Shown: positions 34,902 to 44,802, counted from the first letter of the stretch. The stretch is 61,089 bases of DNA from Companilactobacillus mishanensis (GCF_003946505.1 NZ_RHON01000010.1:1-61089); one strand, 5' to 3'. Notes: generated by a model not told the origin, from the letters alone. A program made the numbers and translations.

Positions 34902-36154
34902 TCTTCAGACAACTTCTTTTGTAAGTCGCGATCAAAATTGCGAGCCAATGGCGTAAATAAGATGTATGCACCACACAGCAAAGCACCAATACCAGCAATA
35001 ACAAATAACATATTGACACCAATTTTATCAGCCAGAGGTCCAGCAAAAATAAGTCCAACTGGTCCAGAAATACTCATTAATGAATTCAAGATACCTAACA
35101 CTCGACCTAATATTTCCGGTGGATAACTCTGTTGAATCATTGCCATCAATAAAGTATTGAAGAACGGAACTGACATACCAGCAATTGCATTTAGTATAGC
35201 GAACCAAATGAATCCTTTAAAATTACCTGGTAAAAAGCCACTAGGGATAAAGGCAGCTGCCATGACAAAAATTGACCACAGAATTGGTTTCATCCTATCT
35301 TTCCAGTTACCAAATAGCCCAATAATCGTTCCTCCCGCTAACATCCCAACTGAGAACACCACTTCGATAATTCCAGCTTGTGCGACAGTTCCATGGAAAT
35401 AAGAAATAGTCATCAACGGATACATGCTTCCAGCGGGCATGAACAGTAATGTAAAAACGGAACCCATAATGGTAATTCTCCAGAGACCTTTATTCGATCT
35501 CAATTTGTCTAAACCAAATTTAACATCCTCAAATATTCTGATTTTTTCATCAAAAATAAGATGTTCGGGAATTTTTACAAAGATAATAATTGTCACTCCA
35601 ACAATAGCACCAAGTACATCAAGAAGAATCAAGTAGCTTATCGGCACAATTGAATATAGTAGCGCACCCAAAGCAGGCGCAATAATCATGTTGGCAGATT
35701 GCACCATTCCTAATTGACCATTTATTTTGGTGATTTCAGATTCCGGTACCATAGTTGGAACGATAGACTGAATCGTTGGCATCTGAAATGTTTGTGCGAT
35801 GGAACGGACTAACAATGAAACAAAAATCAGCCACAGAGGAAAATCACTACTGATTATTCCTACGGTTGCCAAAATTATTGCGACGACTGCGGCAACAATA
35901 TCTGGAACAATAAGTAATATTTTCTTATTAGTACGATCCACAAATGGACCAATCAGCGGACTGAGTAATACCATCGGCAACATCCCCAATAATGTTGCAA
36001 AACTCAATATAGTTGCTGACCCTGTTTGCTTGGTCAAATACCATATAATCGCATATTGAACGACCATGCTAGTAACACCAGAAAAGAACTGTCCTGATAA
36101 AAACAAATACATATTAGAACGCCAATTTGGTAATAAACTTGTTTCTTGTTTCAT
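34898..36154 (-). CDS. MFS efflux transporter (MefA/DHA3-like)
   Basis: A 418-residue protein with twelve predicted helices. Family marks are FLSGQFFSGVTSMVVQYAIIW in helix 1, GPFVDRTNKK (motif A) between helices 2 and 3, and QSIVPTMVPESEITKING after helix 4, typical of the MFS_3 group that includes macrolide exporters. The substrate cannot be read from sequence. The ATG at 36154 has GGGAGGG upstream. It is coupled to the GNAT gene. A palindrome at 36231-36244 lies in the promoter region. Confidence 0.85.
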   Translation of the reverse strand: MKQETSLLPNWRSNMYLFLSGQFFSGVTSMVVQYAIIWYLTKQTGSATILSFATLLGMLPMVLLSPLIGPFVDRTNKKILLIVPDIVAAVVAIILATVGIISSDFPLWLIFVSLLVRSIAQTFQMPTIQSIVPTMVPESEITKINGQLGMVQSANMIIAPALGALLYSIVPISYLILLDVLGAIVGVTIIIFVKIPEHLIFDEKIRIFEDVKFGLDKLRSNKGLWRITIMGSVFTLLFMPAGSMYPLMTISYFHGTVAQAGIIEVVFSVGMLAGGTIIGLFGNWKDRMKPILWSIFVMAAAFIPSGFLPGNFKGFIWFAILNAIAGMSVPFFNTLLMAMIQQSYPPEILGRVLGILNSLMSISGPVGLIFAGPLADKIGVNMLFVIAGIGALLCGAYILFTPLARNFDRDLQKKLSEE

Positions 36155-36230
36155 TGAAATCCCTCCCTTTAATGAATTAAGCAGAAGTGTATTCTCTCAC
36201 GTTCTGGGGGGGAGGTCAAGATTTATTTAT

Positions 36231-36244
36231 GGTCATATATGACC
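36231..36244. promoter_or_regulatory. 14-bp palindrome upstream of the MFS gene
   Basis: GGTCATATATGACC is a perfect palindrome 77-90 bases upstream of the MFS start. It may be an operator; no regulator is encoded alongside. Confidence 0.35.
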
Positions 36245-36280
36245 GGTTTAAATGTAAAATAATTCATAATAGACAACAAA

Positions 36281-36312
36281 AACGGCTGATTAATTATACT
36301 TAATCAGCCGTT
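36281..36312. terminator. Terminator of the AbrB-domain gene
   Basis: A perfect 13-bp stem (36281-36293 with 36300-36312) overlaps the stop codon of the AbrB-domain gene and is followed on the minus strand by TTTTTG. It also insulates the MFS operon. Confidence 0.75.
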
Positions 36313-36633
36313 CTTCATCCACTCATCAAAGTTAGGACTCGCCTTAGGATCATAGTGACCATTTTCGTCAAATTTGACATTTTCAGTTGGAAAATCACGA
36401 ATCAATTCTGCCCAATCTTCAGCCGTTGGAACTTTCCTTACTCTAACTTCATTATGTTTATCCATTTCAAACCAGACACTGTTACCTGGTTTTATATTTA
36501 AAGCCTTCCGAATCTCTTTAGGTATCTTGATTTTACTTTTTTGAGTAACTTTTGACTCGAATGATTGGCAATCTCTATTTACAGTGGAATCTTTTTTGTT
36601 AAATTTTTGTGAGTTCTTTTTATTGTTTGACAT
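36304..36633 (-). CDS. AbrB/SpoVT-domain DNA-binding protein
   Basis: A 109-residue protein. A basic, disordered N terminus (1-28) precedes a swapped-hairpin AbrB/MazE fold: SKVTQKSKIKIPKEIRKALNIKPGNSVWFE at about 27-56. The C-terminal 45 residues are acidic and could bind a partner, as in MazE-type antitoxins. The ATG has GGAGGG upstream. It lies 34 bp after an unknown 127-residue gene, in the same direction; a two-gene toxin-antitoxin-like unit is possible but unproven. Confidence 0.75.
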   Translation of the reverse strand: MSNNKKNSQKFNKKDSTVNRDCQSFESKVTQKSKIKIPKEIRKALNIKPGNSVWFEMDKHNEVRVRKVPTAEDWAELIRDFPTENVKFDENGHYDPKASPNFDEWMKNG

Positions 36634-36667
36634 TAGTCATCCCTCCAATAATATTTAGTTTCCCGTA

Positions 36668-37051
36668 CTAAATAACATCGGCACAATCCAAATATTTCAT
36701 GCCATTGCCAAATTGCATTAACACCTTACTCTGCAAATTGGCATTTTCAAACAATACTTGCGTATATTCCTTATTAGCAATGTAATATGCTGCCATGTGA
36801 GCAAAATAGACAAAGTGGAGCATATTTACATACTCAGATTGGTCGTGAATTTTTAGGATATGTTTCTCAAAACCATTCACGACTTTATCGCCTATATTAA
36901 CGTACGAAGGAATTTTGATAAATCTAATACTAGTACCTTGATGTTCATCAGCCCATTTTTTTGATTCCATACTTGAAACTGTATAAATGGTCGTATTTTT
37001 GTCTACAAAAATTAATCTAGACAAATCCATGGCGACTACTGCTTTGCCCAA
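36668..37051 (-). CDS. Unknown protein paired with an AbrB-domain gene, 127 aa
   Basis: A soluble protein with no recognised family. The start is a TTG at 37051 with a perfect GGAGGTGA upstream; the TTG at 37066 is part of that site. Notable segments are AVVAMDLSRLIFVDKN at the N terminus and an alpha-helical middle with FVYFAHMAAYYIANKEY. No catalytic motif is seen. It lies directly upstream of the AbrB-domain gene, so the two are probably co-expressed. Confidence 0.6.
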   Translation of the reverse strand: MGKAVVAMDLSRLIFVDKNTTIYTVSSMESKKWADEHQGTSIRFIKIPSYVNIGDKVVNGFEKHILKIHDQSEYVNMLHFVYFAHMAAYYIANKEYTQVLFENANLQSKVLMQFGNGMKYLDCADVI

Positions 37052-37182
37052 TTTGATCACCTCCAATTGGCATAATTTAAAGTAAATTTATATTACTTTA
37101 TAAATTAATTTTATCATCTTGCGGAAAGCCGCTCCACATATCTGCCCTGCACTCATATTATTCATGATGTATAACAAACTTG

Positions 37183-37196
37183 TTAGGCTCATCTAA
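37183..37196. promoter_or_regulatory. Candidate MntR operator, first mntH
   Basis: TTAG-N6-CTAA (centre GCTCAT), 67 bases before the mntH start. The same half-sites and spacing occur upstream of the second mntH (40475-40488). DtxR-family manganese repressors bind palindromes with TTAG half-sites, so MntR is the likely ligand (inference). Confidence 0.5.
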
Positions 37197-37262
37197 ATTA
37201 ATTGTTCACATATTCTAATATTAGAGCTAAAATATAGAGGTTATGTGAAAGGGGATTTATTT

Positions 37263-38825
37263 ATGGCGTCAAATGAAAAATCCAAGGGGACTAAGTTGAT
37301 CCAATATGCCAACGGTCCATCTTTGGAAGAAATAAATAGTACTGTCAAAGTACCAAAGGGGAAAGGCTTCTGGCCCACGTTACTAGCTTATTCCGGACCA
37401 GGAGCTTTGATTGCCGTTGGATACATGGATCCCGGTAATTGGTCAACTAGTATTACTGGAGGTCAAAACTTTCAGTACATGCTAATGTCGATAATCCTAC
37501 TTTCGAGTTTGGTTGCGATGCTATTGCAATATATGGCAGCCAAACTAGGAATTGTGACTCAGATGGATCTAGCTCAAGCAATTAGAGCCAGAACAAGTAA
37601 GTCCTTGGGGATTGTCTTATGGATATTAACAGAATTTGCAATCATGGCGACTGACATTGCCGAAGTTATCGGTGCCGCCATTGCTCTGTATCTTCTGTTT
37701 CATATTCCACTAGTAATAGCCGTATTTATAACAGTTTTCGATGTTTTGTTACTGTTACTTTTGACAAAAATAGGCTTCCGAAAAATCGAATCCATTGTTG
37801 TCTGTCTTATTTTAGTTATTATTTTAGTTTTCGTGTATCAAGTTGCACTATCAGACCCTGACTGGGGTGGCATCGTTAAAGGATTGATCCCTTCAGCTGC
37901 CACATTTTCTGATTCACCAAGTGTTGGAGGACAAACTCCATTGACCGGTGCGTTAGGAATTATTGGAGCCACTGTTATGCCCCACAACCTATATCTTCAT
38001 TCAGCCATTTCTCAAACTAGAGATATTGACCATAACGATGAAGATCAAGTTGCACAATCAGTTAGATTTTCAGGATGGGATTCGAACATACAATTAACTG
38101 GTGCTTTCTTCGTAAACGCCCTGTTATTGATCATGGGAGTTGCAGTTTTCAAAAGTGGCTCCGTCAAAGATCCTTCATTCTTCGGATTATTTGCTGCATT
38201 GTCTGATACATCCACTTTGAGCAACGGCCTATTGATTGGAGTCGCTAAATCAGGAATTCTTTCAACATTATTCGCGGTTGCCCTATTGGCTTCTGGCCAA
38301 AACTCAACCATTACTGGTACATTGACTGGTCAAGTCATTATGGAAGGATTCGTTCACTTACGTATGCCTCTCTGGTTACGTAGATTGGTCACAAGACTAA
38401 TTTCAGTTATTCCCGTATTGATCTGTGTAATGTTGACCAGTGGTAAAAGCCCAATCGATGAACATAGAGCTTTAAATGATTTGATGAATAATTCACAGGT
38501 ATTTCTAGCATTCGCACTACCATTCTCAATGTTGCCATTATTACTTATGACTGACAGTAAGGCGGAAATGGGAGAAAGATTTAGAAATCGCTTGTGGTTA
38601 AGAATCTTGGGATGGTTCTCTGTTATAAGTTTGACCGTTTTGAATATGAAAGGTCTGCCAGCACAAATCGAAGCATTCTTCGGAAATAACGCCACCAAGA
38701 GTCAACTGATGACCGCTGATTATATTTCCTACGCTCTGATTGCAGCTGTCGTTGGATTACTACTTTGGACAGTCATCGAGCTTTATCATGGAAATCAGAA
38801 GATTTCAAAAATTCAATCAAAATAA
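37263..38825 (+). CDS. mntH: Nramp manganese/divalent-metal transporter
   Basis: A 520-residue proton-coupled Mn2+ importer with eleven or more helices. The metal-binding motifs are intact: DPGN at residues 56-59 (helix 1) and MPHNLYLHS (helix 6). The protein ends with a full helix and a short basic tail (HGNQKISK). It is longer than the roughly 420-residue E. coli MntH, as usual for lactobacilli, because of an N-terminal extension and longer loops. The start is the ATG at 37263 behind AAAGGGG. A usp gene follows 29 bp downstream. It is closely similar to the second mntH at 40554. Confidence 0.93.
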   Translation: MASNEKSKGTKLIQYANGPSLEEINSTVKVPKGKGFWPTLLAYSGPGALIAVGYMDPGNWSTSITGGQNFQYMLMSIILLSSLVAMLLQYMAAKLGIVTQMDLAQAIRARTSKSLGIVLWILTEFAIMATDIAEVIGAAIALYLLFHIPLVIAVFITVFDVLLLLLLTKIGFRKIESIVVCLILVIILVFVYQVALSDPDWGGIVKGLIPSAATFSDSPSVGGQTPLTGALGIIGATVMPHNLYLHSAISQTRDIDHNDEDQVAQSVRFSGWDSNIQLTGAFFVNALLLIMGVAVFKSGSVKDPSFFGLFAALSDTSTLSNGLLIGVAKSGILSTLFAVALLASGQNSTITGTLTGQVIMEGFVHLRMPLWLRRLVTRLISVIPVLICVMLTSGKSPIDEHRALNDLMNNSQVFLAFALPFSMLPLLLMTDSKAEMGERFRNRLWLRILGWFSVISLTVLNMKGLPAQIEAFFGNNATKSQLMTADYISYALIAAVVGLLLWTVIELYHGNQKISKIQSK

Positions 38826-38854
38826 TCTAATAGCTGATATGAGGAGAAAAAATC

Positions 38855-39289
38855 ATGAGTGATAATATTTTTAAAAGGATATTAGTGGGAGTTGACGATT
38901 CAGAAGATTCTTTATTAGCTCTGAAGTATGCAATTCACACTGCCAAAGAAGATAAATCAGAATTATATATCGTTTCAATTCTCGAAAGTAATGATATGAA
39001 CGTCTTTCAAGTTTTAGATAAAGACTACATTCATGGAGAAAGAGAACAATTAGAGGAACACATTCTTAAATTCAAAAATCTAGCTGAAAAAGCTGGAGTT
39101 GAAAAAGTTTTTGCCGTAGTTGATGAAGGTGAACCTGGAGAAACCATCGTCAAAAAAATAATCCCTAATGTTCACCCTGATCTGTTAGTAGTTGGATCAG
39201 AGGCGCGCAAAGGGATTTCAAAACACTTTGGAAGCCAAGCTGCCTATATGGCAAAATACGCGGACATTTCCGTAATGATTTTCAGATAA
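38855..39289 (+). CDS. Universal stress protein
   Basis: A 144-residue UspA-domain protein. The N-terminal ILVGVDDSEDS strand and the C-terminal VVGSEARKGISKHFGSQAAYMAKYADISVMI, a G-x2-G-x9-G-S-like nucleotide loop in degenerate form, identify the family. It probably binds ATP and acts under stress. It follows mntH by 29 bp with GAGGAG upstream, so it is co-transcribed with it; mntH-usp pairs are common in lactobacilli. Confidence 0.9.
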   Translation: MSDNIFKRILVGVDDSEDSLLALKYAIHTAKEDKSELYIVSILESNDMNVFQVLDKDYIHGEREQLEEHILKFKNLAEKAGVEKVFAVVDEGEPGETIVKKIIPNVHPDLLVVGSEARKGISKHFGSQAAYMAKYADISVMIFR

Positions 39290-39327
39290 GCTGTGTTGAT
39301 AGGAACACAGCAGATAAATGTCACTCG

Positions 39328-39356
39328 AGTACATCATTAGTTGATGTACTTTTTTA
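39328..39356. terminator. Terminator after usp
   Basis: AGTACATCA-TTAG-TTGATGTACT followed by TTTTTT, just downstream of a second small hairpin (GCTGTGTT/AACACAGC at 39290-39312). It overlaps the end of the convergent WYL gene. Confidence 0.8.
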
Positions 39357-40262
39357 TTTGTACAAGTTCTGAATTTCTGTAATTCGTTGAAGTAATTCCG
39401 CAATCAATTGTTTTGGTGCTTCTATATGAACTTTATTACCATATTTAATAATGCTTGCCATCGCAAACTCCTCATTATAGAAGTCTTTTTCTAATACAAG
39501 TACTCCATCCTTGACCACAGTTGGATTATCGTCAATAAAATCCTGCATCACGATATGTTTCATACTAAGGTCAAATTTCAAACTGACCTTATAGGATGAC
39601 GCAGTTTTCTCACTCTCGACCATCTCAAAAGGCCGACGAATAAAGATTTCGCCTGTTTCAGTCAGCCCAACAATTCGGTCAACTCTAAAGTTACGAAGAT
39701 CCTTTCTTTTCAAACAGTATGCCCAAACGTACCAACAGCCACCCTGAAAATAGATTTCCATAGGTTCAATACGACGTCGAGTTCGCTGACCTTCCACATC
39801 TTCATATTGAATCTCCAACAATTCATTCTTCTCGATGGCATTATAGATTTTGGCAGAATATCTAGCATCGGTTGGTTCTGCCATAATATGGCTTTCTTCT
39901 GATTCTAATCTCTGTGTGTTGGCTGAAAAATCATTATACAGAATTGAAATAATAAAAGATCTTAACTCATTTTCATTCAATGTATCATTGTTACCTTCAG
40001 CCAAGTGTTTAATTGCGAGAAAATTGTTAAGTGTCAGAAACTTTCTATTATTGTATAGAGGAGTATCCAGTCGATAGGAAATTTCAGTACTATGATGTCT
40101 GTCTATATGCAAACCTGCTTTTCGTAAAAATCCAACAGTTTCACGTAATTCATCATCTGTGGTGTCAGCGTAATTGATCAAATGCATTGAGCTGACCTCT
40201 TTTTTTGACAAAAGGATTAAGACCATAGTTAACATTCTTTCGAGCTTAGTGGGTTCAAACAT
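39354..40262 (-). CDS. WYL-domain transcriptional regulator
   Basis: A 302-residue regulator of the YafY/DeoR-WYL class. An N-terminal winged helix (ERMLTMVLILLSKKEVSSMHLINYADTTDDELRETVGFL) is followed by a WYL domain (LLEIQYEDVEGQRTRRRIEPMEIYFQGGCWYVWAYCLKR) and a C-terminal extension. WYL domains bind nucleic acid or nucleotide ligands and often control stress or defence genes. The start is the ATG at 40262 behind AGGAGG. It lies between the two mntH genes, divergent from the second; whether it controls them is unknown. Confidence 0.85.
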   Translation of the reverse strand: MFEPTKLERMLTMVLILLSKKEVSSMHLINYADTTDDELRETVGFLRKAGLHIDRHHSTEISYRLDTPLYNNRKFLTLNNFLAIKHLAEGNNDTLNENELRSFIISILYNDFSANTQRLESEESHIMAEPTDARYSAKIYNAIEKNELLEIQYEDVEGQRTRRRIEPMEIYFQGGCWYVWAYCLKRKDLRNFRVDRIVGLTETGEIFIRRPFEMVESEKTASSYKVSLKFDLSMKHIVMQDFIDDNPTVVKDGVLVLEKDFYNEEFAMASIIKYGNKVHIEAPKQLIAELLQRITEIQNLYK

Positions 40263-40474
40263 TTTATTCCTCCTGGAAATACAGTACCAAAAGTATATCA
40301 TTGATATTGCTTTCAACCTATGTAGCAATACCGTGTTAGTGGTTACATTCTATGCTAAATAATTCGTGATTTATTGATTAATTTTAGAAAAATAATATTT
40401 GGACAATTACTTTGGCAAATCCATACTACGTATGAAGCTAACAACCATTACAATTCCCGAATCTTTCGAATAAT

Positions 40475-40488
40475 TTAGCCCGGCCTAA
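40475..40488. promoter_or_regulatory. Candidate MntR operator, second mntH
   Basis: TTAG-N6-CTAA (centre CCCGGC), extended by one base on each side, 66 bases before the second mntH start. The spacing to the gene is almost the same as at the first mntH (67 bases). Confidence 0.5.
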
Positions 40489-40553
40489 ACTTCTTGTTTC
40501 CTTACGCAAACTTATACTTTATAGTGTGTCGTTAGGGAAAGGGGATTTAACTT

Positions 40554-42143
40554 ATGTCTAATCAAAATCCTAGAGGTTCCAAAATGATGCAATACACAAA
40601 CGGACCCTCTCTAGATGAAATTAATGGTAGCGTTAAGGTACCAAAAGGAAAAGGTTTTCTACGTACATTATTTGCCTATTCAGGCCCAGGGGCTCTAGTA
40701 GCCGTTGGATATATGGATCCAGGTAACTGGTCGACATCTATTACTGGAGGTCAAAACTTCCAATATATGTTGATGTCAATAATCCTACTTTCGAGTTTGG
40801 TTGCGATGTTACTTCAATACATGGCCGCTAAACTAGGAATCGTGACACAAACTGACTTGGCTCAGGCAATTCGAGCAAGAACAAGCAAGTCCTTGGGGAT
40901 TGTTTTATGGGTATTGACCGAGCTCGCAATCATGGCGACCGACATCGCCGAAGTTATCGGTGCGGCAATCGCGTTATACCTACTGTTCCATATTCCATTA
41001 GTAGTCGCAGTTTTCATTACAGTCTTCGACGTATTACTACTATTGTTATTAACGAAAATTGGTTTTAGAAAAATTGAAGCAATCGTTGTATGTCTTATCT
41101 TGGTTATCATTGCAGTTTTTGCTTACCAAGTAGCTTTATCATATCCAAACTGGGGTGCCGTTGTGAAAGGATTAATTCCTTCAGCTCAAGCATTCTCAGA
41201 TACACCAGTTGGTGGACATTCACCACTTACAGGTGCCTTAGGAATCATCGGAGCAACAGTTATGCCTCATAACTTGTACCTCCACTCAGCTGTTTCTCAA
41301 ACTCGTAAAGTGAACCATAACGATGAAGAAGAAGTAGCACAATCAGTTCGATTTACAGCTTGGGATTCAAATATCCAATTAACTTTAGCTTTCTTCGTTA
41401 ACGCCCTACTATTGATCATGGGTGTGGCTGTATTTAAAAACGGTGCAGTTGGCGATCCATCATTCTTCGGACTATTTAACGCACTTTCAGATACATCAAC
41501 TTTAAACAATGACGTTCTAATCAGCGTTGCAAAAACAGGAATTCTTTCAACATTATTTGCTGTAGCCTTGTTGGCATCAGGACAAAACTCAACTATTACC
41601 GGTACATTGACAGGACAAGTAATCATGGAAGGATTCATCAACTTACGCATGCCAATTTGGTTACGTAGATTGATCACACGTTTGATTGCCGTCGTTCCAG
41701 TACTTATCTGCGTATTAATGACCAGCGGAAAATCAATGGTTGAAGAACATCGTGCCTTGAATGATTTAATGAATAATTCCCAAGTATTCTTGGCCTTCGC
41801 TTTACCATTCTCAATGTTGCCATTGTTGATCATGACAGGTAGCGCAAATGAAATGGGACAAAGATTCAAGAATAAACTTTGGATCCAAATCCTTGGCTGG
41901 TTCTCAGTAATTGCTTTAACATACTTGAACTTAAAAGGTTTACCAGGACAAATCGAAGCTTTCTTCAGTGAAAATCCTTCTGCTTTGCAGGTGTCCTGTT
42001 GTCTCGTATGCTTTGCATACGAAACTGGGTCAAGTGCGTACAAAAAGGCCAGACAATTTCTGTCTGACCTTTTTGTATACACTGTAATTTTTTATATGAC
42101 TATTAGTCTGCCTGAACGATTTGTTTTCTCTAGTAATTCTTGA
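40554..42143 (+). CDS. mntH: Second Nramp manganese transporter, altered C terminus
   Basis: A 529-residue paralogue of the first mntH, about 80% identical over most of its length, with DPGN and MPHNLYLHS intact. After [10 protein letters not shown] (about residue 475) similarity stops. The last transmembrane helix of its partner is replaced by about 50 residues with no resemblance, encoded by a hairpin-rich segment (42004-42082), and the frame runs 52 bp into the convergent gene. The gene has probably lost its native 3' end through insertion or deletion. It may still be active, since the deleted helix is the last one. The ATG has AAAGGGG upstream. Confidence 0.85.
   Translation: MSNQNPRGSKMMQYTNGPSLDEINGSVKVPKGKGFLRTLFAYSGPGALVAVGYMDPGNWSTSITGGQNFQYMLMSIILLSSLVAMLLQYMAAKLGIVTQTDLAQAIRARTSKSLGIVLWVLTELAIMATDIAEVIGAAIALYLLFHIPLVVAVFITVFDVLLLLLLTKIGFRKIEAIVVCLILVIIAVFAYQVALSYPNWGAVVKGLIPSAQAFSDTPVGGHSPLTGALGIIGATVMPHNLYLHSAVSQTRKVNHNDEEEVAQSVRFTAWDSNIQLTLAFFVNALLLIMGVAVFKNGAVGDPSFFGLFNALSDTSTLNNDVLISVAKTGILSTLFAVALLASGQNSTITGTLTGQVIMEGFINLRMPIWLRRLITRLIAVVPVLICVLMTSGKSMVEEHRALNDLMNNSQVFLAFALPFSMLPLLIMTGSANEMGQRFKNKLWIQILGWFSVIALTYLNLKGLPGQIEAFFSENPSALQVSCCLVCFAYETGSSAYKKARQFLSDLFVYTVIFYMTISLPERFVFSSNS
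42004..42082. terminator. Hairpin and terminator inside the mntH2 3' end
   Basis: TCGTATG-CTTTG-CATACGA (42004-42022) is followed by a long stem (42034-42082) with TACAAAAAGG and CCTTTTTGTA arms and CAGACA/TGTCTG inside. It works as a terminator in either direction and interrupts the expected end of mntH2. Confidence 0.7.
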
Positions 42144-43009
42144 AGTGGTTCTCTGACGTACTTGTTATTTAGCATGTCTGGTATTTCTACTGTTCGTTCT
42201 GCTTCTGGTAATGAGAAGTTGGCTAATCTCACCGAAATGGTTGTCTCACTGGATGAACCTGGTACTTCACTTAATGGGAAGTTTGGTTCTCCGTATTTCT
42301 TTATTAATCTTTCTAGTAATTTTGCTTCAAATAATTCTGGATCATCTTTTATGAAATCTTGGTCTGCCAATCCTAATTCTTTTGACAAAATCATGATGTC
42401 ATTTGGCGTTAAGTGTCCTTTTGTATATAGTTTTACGAATATTTGCGTGCCTGGTGGCATTGTATCCATTTTTAATCCATTCAAAAATTCAACTCTTCGA
42501 TACTTATGAGCTGCCCATACTAATGTATTTGATGAATAATAATTGAATGACTCGTTATCGAACTTTTGATGCATTCTACTGATCATGCTTACTGCTTGTT
42601 CGACCATACTTCCTGCGTGGATATGTCTTTCTAACCCGTACAGGAAGAGAAACGCGTATCCTACATCATCGGACTTATCGATTTTCCCCAGCCATTTGAC
42701 GTAATGATACTTCTGTTCTGGTGTCAGACTGTCATAAGATGGATAAAATTCTACTTTCGTTGTTGGATCTTCTCGTATTACCGATGACTTGCCAAATATA
42801 ATTGACGGTTCAGCCACCATGCCCTCTTTAACAAATTCTTGGGTGTTTTTGTGCCGACCATCACCGAACCACAGTAAGTCATAAACTTCCTTTGGAATGA
42901 TGTAATGATGTGCGTCGATTCTTACTTTTCTTGCTGCATGTGGATCGTTTGAAATCTTTGGTGCCGGTAATGCCATGTCTTTTCCAAATATTGTTGATAG
43001 AAAACCCAT
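42092..43009 (-). CDS. TerB-N domain-containing protein
   Basis: A 305-residue soluble protein. Central motifs, [20 protein letters not shown] near residue 88 and [15 protein letters not shown] near 115, match the TerB N-terminal domain family, found with tellurite-resistance and stress/defence modules. The C-terminal part is unassigned. The start is the ATG at 43009 behind AAGGAG. It is a single gene converging on mntH2, whose open frame overlaps it by 52 bp. An intrinsic terminator lies 77-116 bases upstream of its start. Confidence 0.7.
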   Translation of the reverse strand: MGFLSTIFGKDMALPAPKISNDPHAARKVRIDAHHYIIPKEVYDLLWFGDGRHKNTQEFVKEGMVAEPSIIFGKSSVIREDPTTKVEFYPSYDSLTPEQKYHYVKWLGKIDKSDDVGYAFLFLYGLERHIHAGSMVEQAVSMISRMHQKFDNESFNYYSSNTLVWAAHKYRRVEFLNGLKMDTMPPGTQIFVKLYTKGHLTPNDIMILSKELGLADQDFIKDDPELFEAKLLERLIKKYGEPNFPLSEVPGSSSETTISVRLANFSLPEAERTVEIPDMLNNKYVREPLQELLEKTNRSGRLIVI

Positions 43010-43085
43010 TAATATCTCCTTGAGTAAATATAAATATCATTATATTAAAATATATTTACAGTTTCTTGATATTACTATTATACAG

Positions 43086-43125
43086 AAAAAGCCCTAGAAT
43101 TCCCAAAAAGGATAATTCTAAGACT
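43086..43125 (-). terminator. Minus-strand terminator upstream of the TerB-N gene
   Basis: A 14-bp stem (43086-43099 with 43112-43125, with G-U pairs) is followed on the minus strand by TTTTTCTG. It lies in the 268-bp divergent gap, before the TerB-N start. It could be an attenuator or the end of a short minus-strand RNA. Confidence 0.5.
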
Positions 43126-43213
43126 TTATATACAAAATTTATAGATAATTATTTGATTTTATTTGAACTATCGATGATAAAGATAAAATTGACACCTATT
43201 TTTTTGAAATCAT

Positions 43214-43241
43214 TTAGTCCAATATCAAAAAACGTTATAAT
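43214..43241 (+). promoter_or_regulatory. Promoter of the C69 dipeptidase gene
   Basis: TTTAGT and TATAAT (about 43237) are 17 bases apart, 37 bases before the start codon. Two copies of AATATCAAAA (43221 and 43251), 30 bp apart, flank the -10 box. Confidence 0.45.
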
Positions 43242-43277
43242 TAAGATATTAATATCAAAAAGGAGCATCCCTTAATA

Positions 43278-44684
43278 ATGGATAAAAGAATTAAAGGTTC
43301 ATGTACGACTATTTTAGTCGGTAAAAAAGCCTCTATTGACGGCTCTACAATTATTTCCCGTAATGATGATGGTCACGAAGCTCTCGATCCTGAGCGCTTT
43401 GTTGTTATCAATCCTGAAGATCAACCTAAACATTACCAAGCTGTGATCAGTGGCGTAAAGGTGGATTTGCCTGATGACCCTATGCGTTATACTTCTATTC
43501 CAAATTCAATTTTGACAAACGGAATTTGGCCTGCTGCTGGTATCAACAGTGATAACGTTGCTATGTCAGCTACTGAAACTATCACTACTAACTCACGTGT
43601 CCTTGGACTTGATCCCTACGTTGAAGGTGGAATTGGTGAAGAAGATCTAGTTACTCTTGTTCTACCTTATATTCACAGTGCTGCTGAAGGTGTCGAACGT
43701 CTTGGCTCACTTCTTGAAAAATATGGAACATACGAACCAAACGGAATTGGTTTTTCTGATAAAAACGAAGTTTGGTGGCTTGAAACAATCGGTGGTCACC
43801 ACTGGGCAGCTGTCCGTATCCCCGATGACGCTTACGTTGTTGCACCTAATCGTATGAATATCGATGATTTTGATTTCGAATCAGACAACACATTATACGC
43901 CGCTGATTTGAAAGAAATGATCGACAAGAATGATTTGAACCCTGATTTTGAAAAATATAATCTCCGTCATATCTTTGGTAGTTCTTCAATCAAAGATACT
44001 GTTTACAACAATCCTCGTGCTTGGTTCGGACAAAAGTATTTTAACCCAGAGATCGAACAGGATCCTATGGGTCAAGATTTACCATTCATCTGCCACGCCA
44101 ACCGTAAGATTTCAATCGAAGATGTTAAATTCGTTTTGAGTTCTCACTATGAGAATACAAAATATGATGTTTATGGAAATGGTACTGAAGCCGAAAAGAA
44201 ATTATTCCGTCCAATCGGTATCAACCGTAATCACGATGTTCACATTCTTCAAATCAGAAATGGTGTGCCTGACGAAATTGCTGGTATCCACTGGTTAGCA
44301 TTTGGTGCCAATACTTTCAACTCAGTCGTTCCCTTCTATGCTAACGTTAACGACACACCTGCTTGCTACAAAGACGCTGACGATACTTTCAACTTGAACA
44401 ATATGTATTGGTTGAGCTGTACTACTGCTCTATTGGGTGATACTGATTACGACTTCTACGTCGACTTCCGTAACACCTTTGAACTAGAAGCCATGGGTGC
44501 TTATCGTCAAATTCAACATGAAACTGATGCAGGTATTTCTGGAAAAAATGATGTGCAGTCATTCTTAGCAGATGCTAACAACAAGCTTGCTAATGAATCA
44601 CTTAAACGTCAAACTAAACTACTTGGTGACATGGTTATTGCTGGATCAGAAAATATGAAACTTAGATATAATTTAAACGATTAA
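43278..44684 (+). CDS. pepD: C69-family dipeptidase
   Basis: A 468-residue cytosolic dipeptidase with broad specificity, of the N-terminal-nucleophile type. The catalytic Cys is Cys9 in [13 protein letters not shown], with few residues before it, consistent with little or no autoprocessing. Blocks [26 protein letters not shown] and [10 protein letters not shown] are typical of lactobacillar PepD. It supports peptide use as a nitrogen source. The ATG has AAGGAG upstream. It is a single gene closed by a strong terminator. Confidence 0.92.
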   Translation: MDKRIKGSCTTILVGKKASIDGSTIISRNDDGHEALDPERFVVINPEDQPKHYQAVISGVKVDLPDDPMRYTSIPNSILTNGIWPAAGINSDNVAMSATETITTNSRVLGLDPYVEGGIGEEDLVTLVLPYIHSAAEGVERLGSLLEKYGTYEPNGIGFSDKNEVWWLETIGGHHWAAVRIPDDAYVVAPNRMNIDDFDFESDNTLYAADLKEMIDKNDLNPDFEKYNLRHIFGSSSIKDTVYNNPRAWFGQKYFNPEIEQDPMGQDLPFICHANRKISIEDVKFVLSSHYENTKYDVYGNGTEAEKKLFRPIGINRNHDVHILQIRNGVPDEIAGIHWLAFGANTFNSVVPFYANVNDTPACYKDADDTFNLNNMYWLSCTTALLGDTDYDFYVDFRNTFELEAMGAYRQIQHETDAGISGKNDVQSFLADANNKLANESLKRQTKLLGDMVIAGSENMKLRYNLND

Positions 44685-44688
44685 TATT

Positions 44689-44725
44689 AACGTGTAATTC
44701 ATAATTGGATTACACGTTTTTTTAT
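44689..44725 (+). terminator. Intrinsic terminator after pepD
   Basis: AACGTGTAATTC (44689-44700) pairs with GGATTACACGTT (44707-44718), followed by TTTTTTT. Confidence 0.85.
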
Positions 44726-44802
44726 ATTATGTTGAAAAAGAAACCGTATACAAGTATGGTTAAAGCATAGACAAATATCTATATGTTATCTAGGGGGATA
44801 TC

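Noticed and set aside
41297..42082. 261-codon minus-strand open frame opposite the second mntH
   Set aside because: The mntH2 frame has intact Nramp motifs and a good start; the antisense frame has neither.
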